Assembly: GCA_024641335.1 (NCBI GenBank)
Contig: JAHEDG010000029.1
Coordinates: 1-37,048, forward strand
DNA from: Candidatus Zixiibacteriota bacterium
GTDB lineage: Bacteria; Zixibacteria; MSB-5A5; UBA10806
Direction: 5' to 3'
Length of the DNA: 37,048 nucleotides
Made by a program: the position numbers and the translations under genes. A model generated the notes under the pieces. That model saw only the letters and a list, made by a program, of their open reading frames with translations. It ran no database searches and was not told where the DNA came from. Shown here one piece after another: positions 18,301 through 25,219 of this stretch; the stretch's first letter is position 1; the number at the start of each line of letters is the position of its first letter.

Positions 18301-21205
18301 TATCCTCGGTATCGAAACGGTCTCGTCGATCCGGATCGAGCCTGTTTCCCTCGGTGCCGTTGATTCGAGAATAGTCATGACTATTATCTTCGCTGTAATG
18401 CCAGTTATCGCCATTGGGATCGGGATTGTCAGGGCCATAGCCGGGCTCTTCGCTATCGAACTTACCGTCAAGGCCCGTGTCCTCGTCGGCCTGGAAGATA
18501 CCGTCCTGACGGCCGTTGAGTCGGTCCTCGGTTTCAAGTTCGCCGTTGTCATTGAGATCTTCCGATATCATTCCGAAATTAAAATGCAAAGTCGGGGCGG
18601 CGCCGGCATCTACAGTGGTATCCGGAAAATACCAGAACTCTATGAATTTGCTCAAGCTATGATCGGCCAACCCGCTGAACATCGGACGAAATATCCCCGC
18701 CCAGGTCGATTCAGGAAGGGCGGTGGTGGTATCCGGGAAGAATTCCAGGTAGAGAACGTCCTGACGGTTATCCTGCGATTTGACTTCACGATCGGGCCAG
18801 ATCGTTTTAATGGTGATCGGTTCGATCGGATTGTACCACCATAAAGGTGCCTTGTTGGCAAGATCTAATTTCTGATTGGCGTTATCCAAAGGCGGCGAGC
18901 ATCTTGTCCAGATTCCGCGTCTGCAGGAAAGATTGGTACTGATTTTGGTTCCCTCGAAGTCGTCGATATAAGCTTTATCTTTGGTATTCGGGTTGGGAAA
19001 GCTCTGGGCTATTTCACCGGATATATTTAACGCGGAATTGGCATCGGCCTCCACCAGAGGAAGTATATCCACCAGGTCGGTCATCAGGTCGGGCTGGAAA
19101 TTCAGAGCGAAGTTGGCATCCCAGACAAGCCCTTTGCGAGGCTCCCGACCAACCCTGGGCCTGGGCTCGGACATCGTTTCGGAACGGTACATCGCCGCTA
19201 CAGAGATATCGGAATTTTCAAACAGGTGATACTGCCCGGCTACGCCGAAAAGAGTCTTCTTTTCCGGCTGGAAGAACGGGGCATACTCGAAATCAATCGA
19301 GATATTAGCCGCCGGATTAAGGGCCTCGTCGGTCAGGAAAGTTATCTGGCCGATATCATAGTTGATTGTATAGTCGACATTGCGCTGCAATATTCTGCCG
19401 TCGCCGAACTTGACGACCTCGGATCCCTCAATAATATTGGCCCGTCCCAGGGGGAATGAAGAAGATCTCTCGGAGCTCTTGACCATGATATAATATTTTG
19501 TCGCGTTCCGGGCATCAGAATGTCCCGGAGTTTTGGAGTATATCTCTTCCACTGTTTCGTCCAATTCGGGATTAAGAAACGGCTTCCGCTCCGGGAAGAA
19601 CAGGTGCCCTTTGGCGGCATCGATTATCCTGTTGTTAAAATCGCATATACTGTCGGGTACAGGGTTATTATTGCTGTTGTTTACGCTGTCCAGCCCCAGA
19701 ATCGTGACGAACGGCTTTCCTCTCTGATCTTCGGGGTCCAGCTCGCCGCCGCCTCCTTTGAAGATCCTCAATTCGAATCCATCGGATGATAAATTGCGGG
19801 CGCGAAGATCATAGACATTGCGCCACATCAGATCCCAGGTCGCGAAAGAAGGCGTAGGCGAGGAGTGCTTAAGTAATTTCAAAACCAGGGTGGTATCCGG
19901 TCGATAGTTTAGATTCCCGACAACTATGGTATCTGCCTGCCCGTCAAGGTCGTAGCGAGCGAATTTTATATAAGCTCCGAGAATGGCGTTAGGCGTACTT
20001 AGCGGAGTATGCAGCGATACCACCCAGGCCTGCCTAAATACATCATATTGCGCGGAAGGTATAACCGCGAACGGGCCGACCTCGTATTCCACACGGGTTT
20101 CCTCATCCGGGCTTATATATGGCAGGCTGTCATTGGGCTGCACACACATAATGCCGTTGGGATCCTGCCCCTGAAAACCTTTGGTATACAACTCCACCGA
20201 AATAAGGGAGTCCAGCGGATTGTAATCTGAGCGGAGCGAAAAGTAGGCGTTGGCCAGATATTCGTAATCTTTTATCGTGGTGGAATCTCCCCGGGCGCCG
20301 GCGTTGAAACTGGCTTTTTCCGACGATCCTTTTTCCTGGCTGGTTATCATGGTGAGATCGAAATTACCCACCTTGGCCGATGCTTTGATGCCGAAGAGCC
20401 CCTGGACATTCTCCGAATAGCCGATAAACTGGGCGTTGGGTAACGCCAGATTGGTGTTGCCGGCCTCTATCGACTGGAGGATCTCGTCTTCATCTCCTTT
20501 ATAGCGGAGCTTTATGGTATTGGCCAGTTCGGTATTTCTCTGCGAGTCCTGATCGACTTCGACAGTTATTTTGGAGCCTATCGTGCCGGTTACCTTAAAG
20601 CGTGATTTCTGCTCCATCTGAAGAACTGGAAATTTGGACTGCTTGAATGTGCCGGTATTGACCAGGCCGTCTTCCCATTGCGATTTGCCCGAAAAAGTTA
20701 TAGACCTGGTGCCGGTCACTTTAATGTTTGATCTTCCCTCTCCGATGATCCCGGAGATTAGCCTGGGAGGTTCCCAGGGGATATCTATCTGAACCGCCCC
20801 TTTATCCCCGTCCTTGGCAGCCTTGCCTAATTGGGTTTTCAAATCGTATTTCCACGATTCGACGAAGGCGTCCTTTTTCCTGATGTTTATAAAATTGGCC
20901 AGATTGTATGACTGGGTTTGGGATAGCTGATAAAAACCGTAATAATCCTGAAATATAATATAACGTCCGTCAGAGGAAAAGAAGACATCGCGGCGGTAGT
21001 TTTGAGCTTTGAAATCGAGCAAATATGACGGAGCGTATCTATTTACCCCCGATTTTTCCTTCGGGGGGCCCACGCCGGCTCTAAGAACAAAATGGCTCTT
21101 GATTCTTAATGGTTCCTCTATATCCCCGACCCGTGCCGCCGTGTACGGGGATAGAATGGCCAGAAACAAGAGCGTTAAGGATATTTTTGCGGTAGTCGAC
21201 AGCAT
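15344..21205 (-). CDS. sprA: SprA, giant outer-membrane translocon protein of type IX secretion (T9SS)
   Basis: This roughly 1953-residue outer-membrane protein is recognisable as SprA (Sov): the block RANIIEGSEVV, then a strand pair ending INYDIGQITFLTDEAL, the segment AYIDDFEGTK near residue 745, and an Asp/Asn-rich region at about 880-985. The C-terminal half is made of amphipathic strands and ends in aromatic Phe, as outer-membrane barrels do. In Flavobacterium SprA forms the very large barrel that passes T9SS cargo across the outer membrane. This copy is shorter than the roughly 2400-residue Bacteroidetes forms. I chose ATG 21205 over the TTG at 21247 because it starts a clear signal peptide (MLSTTAKISLTLLFLAILSP) with AGGA just upstream. 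It follows murB by about 85 bases and is coupled to the M28 gene. No T9SS cargo domain or other T9SS gene is seen in the window. Confidence 0.93.
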   Translation of the reverse strand: MLSTTAKISLTLLFLAILSPYTAARVGDIEEPLRIKSHFVLRAGVGPPKEKSGVNRYAPSYLLDFKAQNYRRDVFFSSDGRYIIFQDYYGFYQLSQTQSYNLANFINIRKKDAFVESWKYDLKTQLGKAAKDGDKGAVQIDIPWEPPRLISGIIGEGRSNIKVTGTRSITFSGKSQWEDGLVNTGTFKQSKFPVLQMEQKSRFKVTGTIGSKITVEVDQDSQRNTELANTIKLRYKGDEDEILQSIEAGNTNLALPNAQFIGYSENVQGLFGIKASAKVGNFDLTMITSQEKGSSEKASFNAGARGDSTTIKDYEYLANAYFSLRSDYNPLDSLISVELYTKGFQGQDPNGIMCVQPNDSLPYISPDEETRVEYEVGPFAVIPSAQYDVFRQAWVVSLHTPLSTPNAILGAYIKFARYDLDGQADTIVVGNLNYRPDTTLVLKLLKHSSPTPSFATWDLMWRNVYDLRARNLSSDGFELRIFKGGGGELDPEDQRGKPFVTILGLDSVNNSNNNPVPDSICDFNNRIIDAAKGHLFFPERKPFLNPELDETVEEIYSKTPGHSDARNATKYYIMVKSSERSSSFPLGRANIIEGSEVVKFGDGRILQRNVDYTINYDIGQITFLTDEALNPAANISIDFEYAPFFQPEKKTLFGVAGQYHLFENSDISVAAMYRSETMSEPRPRVGREPRKGLVWDANFALNFQPDLMTDLVDILPLVEADANSALNISGEIAQSFPNPNTKDKAYIDDFEGTKISTNLSCRRGIWTRCSPPLDNANQKLDLANKAPLWWYNPIEPITIKTIWPDREVKSQDNRQDVLYLEFFPDTTTALPESTWAGIFRPMFSGLADHSLSKFIEFWYFPDTTVDAGAAPTLHFNFGMISEDLNDNGELETEDRLNGRQDGIFQADEDTGLDGKFDSEEPGYGPDNPDPNGDNWHYSEDNSHDYSRINGTEGNRLDPDRRDRFDTEDINNNSSLDRQNGYFDYTVDLNNPEYLVDSTTSNWKLLRIPLQDIEAYGTPRGAAEAADFSRLNFARLWMTGAREHYLLKIASFELVGNKWQELDIGYPEGDTVRSGEKFEVTVKNNQENTDYNSPPGVEGELDRETQIREKEQSLVLSSQNLYPGHVAGAAWNLYQAENYTLYENMKMFVHGDSLTSDGHVIFFFRLSQDGSNYYEYRTTLEPGWSENNEVLIDFEKITELKYELHKNTVPESLSVADTTDGKYSIYGNPSLSQVKWFIVGIEIDESAPNPYTGEVWIDELVVTDVRRQSDFASRLQATAKFSDFAEANITYSKMGADFFPLSVKTPSGATQTSKSARLSARLNRFFPPSLGMNLPVTYTWQNTLSLPRLKTGSDIILQETARRFERTENSSFSYTVNQSFNKNTKNPIWNLTLNRFNSGYTYSKSTGTSPTSPESWVITYKGDATYDLTPRAKPGFKPFFFSKYIFLPKSIYDAQLFYLPTKLNLKAEINGVERYSVNQRGIVTSSRTKDMNLVGGTSLGLFSTLKASYNITSARDISEEGRFKLSVNPSKLKFGRERSFQQRFDSSFQPKILKLFDNKFSFNSSYGENSDFQRNPDSTRSIQLQGALRADVTFNITSLISKKGGAKAPPPRAGGRQNQTQGNNDDDEESEDKPKFTAPKKLVGGIWGAIRSIKPIRGYYVKDKRLDRQGLIERPSWQYMFGFADNPRAAEKASQGRTSPGQSNYSDTYSFDSGIQPVANLDIGLNYNNKKTISRRPSSDPTKSTSITFPDITVTLSGVEKAPLFKKFSKTASFQFGYSKKVDEDGRADINQIYTRDTSRRFAPLMGLTLNLINNVRGGIRYESTKGKNQNLRGEGQANITRNNSENSLTINMSYSLSAPQGLKLPFLKRVKFNSQLTISMDISIRNSKSESVTGEIKTPDASRSELKVEPKVQYQFSRAITGGLRASWSDGNDKILERKTHIRELGIWTEIRF

Positions 21206-21290
21206 TTGTCCTGCCGCCCCTTTGGGGCCTTTACATAATACAATCAATTCTTATCGATATTCCGTTAAGCCTCCTTTGCCAAAAGTTTAC

Positions 21291-22268
21291 TCAAGCGTCA
21301 ATATATAAAATTTCCCTTTGCAAGTCGACCCCAAATTTCTCCATTACCGCTTTTTTCATCATTTCCACCAACGCCTTGACCTCGCTCGATGACGCTTTCC
21401 CCTTATTGACTATAATATTACAGTGTTTTTCGAAAATAGAAGCGTCTCCCACGGACATCCCTCTTACGCCGGCTTCTTCCAGCAGCTTTCCGGCCGGAGT
21501 CACGTTTTTCGGATCATCCAAAGACCGCAGATTCTTAAAAACCGATCCAGCGGATCCCAGCCCGACCGGATGACGATCCCATCTGAATTGCCGTCTCTCA
21601 TTTACTATTTCGGTCAATCTGGTTTTATCTTCACGCCTGAGCTTAAGTCTTACTGACAGAACAATATCCCCGGAATCCGACAGGCGCGACTTCCGATAAG
21701 CGAAATTGAAATAATCATTTCCCACAATCTCGATTTTGCCTTCTCCGGTAAGCATCACTGCTCCTTCGAGGATCTCGTTGATAGCGTGGCCGAACGCGCC
21801 GGCGTTGCCGTAAACCGCTCCTCCTATGGTACCTCGGATACCGGCGGCGTATTCCATGCCGCCCAGGCCCGCCTCGACCGTAGCGTCCACAATCCGATCG
21901 ACTACGGCACCGGAAAGAGCCGATACAATCTGCCCGTTAATCCTGAACCTCTCGGTTTTATCCCTGATTATCAGGCCGGAATACCCCTGATCGTCGAACA
22001 AAATATTCGATCCTCCGCCGAGAATAAAAAATTTCAGGCCTGTTTTGCGGGCGACCCCGACCGCGCGTACCAAATCGGCCGGTTTTGAAGCTGCCAGAAA
22101 GAAACGGGCCGGTCCTCCGATTCCGAAACTGGTAAATGGCGCCAGAATAACGTTTTCTTCCAACCTGTCGCCGAAAAGGCCTTTCAGCTGGCTCAATTGA
22201 TCATTAATCATAGACACTGCTTTCATATCGGCAGAATTCATACCGAATATTATACTTCGGGCCGCCAT
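21291..22268 (-). CDS. murB: UDP-N-acetylenolpyruvoylglucosamine reductase MurB
   Basis: This cytoplasmic FAD enzyme reduces UDP-GlcNAc-enolpyruvate to UDP-MurNAc, an early step of peptidoglycan synthesis. FAD-binding motifs TSFGIGGPARFF and LGGGSNILF are present, as are the GIRGTIGGAVYGNAGAFG block with the active-site Arg, GSAGSVFKN with the serine proton donor, and the C-terminal glutamate in LQREILYI. It is of the shorter (type II) class, about 305-325 residues. The start is unresolved: ATG codons at 22268, 22241, 22226 and 22211 are in frame and none has a good ribosome binding site. The 22211 start gives the length most usual for the family; 22268 would overlap the upstream permease gene by 19 bases. 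Confidence 0.93.
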   Translation of the reverse strand: MAARSIIFGMNSADMKAVSMINDQLSQLKGLFGDRLEENVILAPFTSFGIGGPARFFLAASKPADLVRAVGVARKTGLKFFILGGGSNILFDDQGYSGLIIRDKTERFRINGQIVSALSGAVVDRIVDATVEAGLGGMEYAAGIRGTIGGAVYGNAGAFGHAINEILEGAVMLTGEGKIEIVGNDYFNFAYRKSRLSDSGDIVLSVRLKLRREDKTRLTEIVNERRQFRWDRHPVGLGSAGSVFKNLRSLDDPKNVTPAGKLLEEAGVRGMSVGDASIFEKHCNIIVNKGKASSSEVKALVEMMKKAVMEKFGVDLQREILYIDA

Positions 22269-23836
22269 TCAAAGTTCGTTAATTTGTTTGTGGAAATAGC
22301 TAATGATGCTGCCAACAGGACCAAAGAAAAGAATACAATTATTAATCCTGAATTAATCGAGCTGAATGTCCCTGCTCCGAGGATGCCTGCTACTACACCG
22401 AGCAGGCCGATCAGTATGGTCAGGAGAATAACATAGCGGATAATCCCGCCGCTTTTTATCATCCTGTTGGGATTGTCCCAGTTGAAATCTCCGAAGAAAA
22501 GCCCCAGGGGAAGCCCGATAGCCATGCCCGCCCATGAAAAACCGATCAGCATTAGTATATACCCGACCCCCCCGGGAGCGCCCGCCATCAGATGAATAGT
22601 GCCGGCCGAGATTGCCAGTATAGTCACGAATAGCAGGCCGACTATCGTTTTACCCAGAACAGCCAGCCTCAAACCGCCCGGAGTTGTCATATTGATCCAG
22701 AATCCCAGCCGCTCGATCGGGATCATACGCATACCGATTTGGTATCCTAACAATATTATGAAAATCGAACCAATCGGAGAAGAGACATTAAACAACCCTT
22801 TAGAATCGGGGCTGCGACCGACCACGAATGGAAACAGAATCAAAAAAATGAACATAATAAGGCTTTGAACCAAAGCGTTGAACTCCCGGAACATTATAAT
22901 TAGATCTCTTTTCATATGCGCCAACAGAGGGGAGACCCCGGTTAGAAATCCGAATGACCCGGAGATCGACGCTTCCGGAGATTCCTCGACAACGCCTCCG
23001 GAATAATAATGGGCCGTAGACTTGTACGCCAGAAAGCCCAGAATACCGGCCGTAATGGTCAGGATGGCCAGAAATAAAATCCCGGTCCCCCAATCTCCCG
23101 CAGCGGCTGCAGATAGTGACCTGGCCGCCCATCCCGACGGCAGATAATCGAGCGTCGGCATCAGTGTTTCATCGAGACTTTCGAAAATACGCGGATTGCC
23201 GATCAGGCCGCCGCTGGGAATGCCCGGCCGGATCAGGTTGATTCCGGTCCATATCCCGATTCCCAACAAAGATCCGATCACCGCCAGGATATTCTTCAGA
23301 TTGCCCCTTGAAATCCTGCGAGCGAAAAATGAAGCCGCCGTAATCCCCAGCATACCCGGGATAGCCGATAACAGAAGAGTCACTATTATTCCCAGAGGAT
23401 AAAAAAGCGGTGAGACAGAATAATAAGCTCCCATTACAATAATCAGGGGAATGAAAACCAGAAATGCGAACCGGGAGCTTAGGAATATCGATTCGATCAT
23501 CTTGAAAATGAAAACATCGAATGACTTGATTGGCAGCGATAATAAAAGACGCAGATCTCGGGAGAAAAAGACCCCGAAAATGGCGAATGATAGTCCATAG
23601 AAAGAAAGGAATACAAATATCCCGTGCAGAGCCAGCGAGGCAAATGACCGCAGTATCGCCTCCCCCTGTTCCGGGTTGGAGACCGCGAAAGCATATATCT
23701 GGTAGAAAAAGCCGGAGATGAATACCAGTATAAAAATTGCCGAAACCAAAAGCAGTATGGATCTTCCCCTGTTCTCGATCTTATTGAAAGCCCCGAAGAA
23801 TGACTTCAGACGGTATTTTAGAAGCAGTTTTTGCAT
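22250..23836 (-). CDS. ABC exporter membrane subunit (about 12 helices)
   Basis: The 528-residue, very hydrophobic protein has an estimated 12 membrane helices in two sets, separated by a soluble loop around 285-310. It starts one base after the stop of the ATPase gene, so the two form an ABC-2-type transporter. The N-terminal half contains FFSRDLRLLLSLPIKSFDVFIFKMIESI, a cytoplasmic coupling-type segment seen in large single-chain ABC-2 permeases. The substrate is unknown. Its place between recG/DUF1844 and murB/sprA suggests a general envelope export role, but nothing in the sequence fixes this. Confidence 0.88.
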   Translation of the reverse strand: MQKLLLKYRLKSFFGAFNKIENRGRSILLLVSAIFILVFISGFFYQIYAFAVSNPEQGEAILRSFASLALHGIFVFLSFYGLSFAIFGVFFSRDLRLLLSLPIKSFDVFIFKMIESIFLSSRFAFLVFIPLIIVMGAYYSVSPLFYPLGIIVTLLLSAIPGMLGITAASFFARRISRGNLKNILAVIGSLLGIGIWTGINLIRPGIPSGGLIGNPRIFESLDETLMPTLDYLPSGWAARSLSAAAAGDWGTGILFLAILTITAGILGFLAYKSTAHYYSGGVVEESPEASISGSFGFLTGVSPLLAHMKRDLIIMFREFNALVQSLIMFIFLILFPFVVGRSPDSKGLFNVSSPIGSIFIILLGYQIGMRMIPIERLGFWINMTTPGGLRLAVLGKTIVGLLFVTILAISAGTIHLMAGAPGGVGYILMLIGFSWAGMAIGLPLGLFFGDFNWDNPNRMIKSGGIIRYVILLTILIGLLGVVAGILGAGTFSSINSGLIIVFFSLVLLAASLAISTNKLTNFEWRPEV

Positions 23837-23837
23837 T

Positions 23838-24602
23838 TCAATCGTTCAAATAGCGAATGACTTCGCCATATTCCGATCCGCCGGTCAGTTCAATGAAAAG
23901 CTCTTCGAGGGTAGAGCCCTCCCTGGCGGATTGTTTCAGCTGGGCGATCGGTCCCTGAGCGACGATTTTCCCTCCGTTGATTATAATCAGGCTGTCGCAC
24001 ATATTCTCGGCTATTTCCAGAATATGAGTTGAAAAAAGGACCGCGCATCCTCCACGGGCCAACTCTAGAATGACATCTTTTATCTTGCGTGTGGCCCTGG
24101 GGTCGAGACCGCCGGTGGGTTCGTCGAGAAGCAGCGCTTCGGGCCTGTGAAGCACGGCCGCCGCCAAGGATACCTTTTGCTTGTTGCCGTGCGAAAGAGA
24201 GGATATCAATTTTCCCGCCTGCGGTCCGAGATCGAACAGCGAGATTAGATCCGCGATTCTCTTCGACGATATCTTCTGCGGCAGCCCGAAAACGTCCGCT
24301 ATGAAGCTCAGGAATTCCAAAGGCGTCAATTTCTCGTATAGATGCGGAACATCGGGCACGTATCCCAGCTTCGATTTGGCGGCTGTCGGCTCTGTCGCCA
24401 GGTCATGTCCGCAAATCTCGACTTGGCCGGAGTCGGGCTTTAGTAGGCCGGTTAGCAGTTTCAGTGTGGTAGTCTTGCCGGCGCCGTTGGGACCCAGGAA
24501 GCCGACTATTCTGCCGGGGTCGACTTTAAGCGATATATTATCCACCGCGACCGTGGGACCGTATCGTTTGGTTAAGTTTTCCGCCGAGATTTTCGATGTC
24601 AT
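23838..24602 (-). CDS. ABC transporter ATP-binding subunit
   Basis: This 254-residue nucleotide-binding subunit has all motifs intact: Walker A GPNGAGKTT (37-45), signature LSHGNKQKVSLA (136-147, a SHGNKQ variant of the usual SGGQ), Walker B LLLDEP with E161, D-loop GGLDP and the switch histidine H193 in FSTHILE. The signature form and the 'GLLKPDSG' region match exporters of the CcmA/NatA/YtrB type. AGGA lies about 7 bases before the ATG. It powers the permease encoded immediately downstream. Confidence 0.95.
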   Translation of the reverse strand: MTSKISAENLTKRYGPTVAVDNISLKVDPGRIVGFLGPNGAGKTTTLKLLTGLLKPDSGQVEICGHDLATEPTAAKSKLGYVPDVPHLYEKLTPLEFLSFIADVFGLPQKISSKRIADLISLFDLGPQAGKLISSLSHGNKQKVSLAAAVLHRPEALLLDEPTGGLDPRATRKIKDVILELARGGCAVLFSTHILEIAENMCDSLIIINGGKIVAQGPIAQLKQSAREGSTLEELFIELTGGSEYGEVIRYLND

Positions 24603-24629
24603 GTCAAGTCCTGGTTGGGGATAAGATCG

Positions 24630-25004
24630 CTATTCGCTTTCGTTTTTTTTCTGATCTGAAGATGATTCCCCCTGGTCGTCTGACGGCTGGTTGTCCTTGC
24701 CGTCAGGACCTTTCTTTGTTTCATCCAGATAGTTCATGCGAAGTTCGTAAAGGGTATGCCGAAGATATTTCTCTTCGTCTTCGGTCAGGTTCCCTTTGGT
24801 CTTGGTCTCCAGCATACCCAGCATATCTATGGAATGTTTGGCCATTTCCAGATCGCGTTCTATTTTTCCAGTTATGACGCTCTGTACTTTCCCCATCTGC
24901 TGCCAGGCGGCCGCGTGGAATGACAAGATCAGCTGAATAAAAAGAGATTCGTTCCCCCAATTTACCCCCGATAAACCGTTTTCGTTTCTCTGGGTATCGC
25001 TCAA
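24630..25004 (-). CDS. DUF1844-family protein, TTG start
   Basis: The 124-residue soluble protein contains the DUF1844 core at about 18-95: SLFIQLILSFHAAAWQQMGKV, DLEMAKHSIDMLGMLETKTKGNL, and the EEKYLRHTLYELRMNYLD segment. The C-terminal 30 residues are low-complexity and charged. No function has been established for this family, which is widespread and often found beside housekeeping genes. There is no ATG before residue 37, so the start is a TTG with AAAGGA 7 bases upstream; that site overlaps the end of the preceding 59-codon gene, suggesting translational coupling. Confidence 0.85.
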   Translation of the reverse strand: MSDTQRNENGLSGVNWGNESLFIQLILSFHAAAWQQMGKVQSVITGKIERDLEMAKHSIDMLGMLETKTKGNLTEDEEKYLRHTLYELRMNYLDETKKGPDGKDNQPSDDQGESSSDQKKNESE

Positions 25005-25007
25005 ATT

Positions 25008-25187
25008 TTATTCCTTTGATGAGAGTTTAATGGCCATGGATAATTTGTGCTGCACGTCCATCATGTCGGCCTCCACCTGCTTCAATAGCCGCTGAAGATC
25101 GAGATCCTGAGTATCCGGGATCATCTTCCTGATCAATAAATCGAGATCTCCCGCCAGCTCCAGAGCTTTCTGGGCGTTTTTTTGCAT
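25008..25187 (-). CDS. Small 59-residue predicted helical protein
   Basis: An ATG with a strong GGAGG ribosome binding site 3-4 bases upstream opens a 59-codon frame ending TAA at 25008. The product starts MQKNAQKALELAGDLDLLI and is mostly amphipathic helix, with leucines and charged residues in heptad-like spacing over about residues 8-55. It has no signal peptide and no cysteine. It fits exactly between recG (32 bases) and the DUF1844 gene (3 bases), both on the same strand, which argues strongly that it is real. I do not recognise a family; a small coiled-coil partner of the DUF1844 protein is a guess. Confidence 0.75.
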   Translation of the reverse strand: MQKNAQKALELAGDLDLLIRKMIPDTQDLDLQRLLKQVEADMMDVQHKLSMAIKLSSKE

Positions 25188-25219
25188 TTATCCTCCTTCA
25201 AAAAACCGCCGATATTGTC

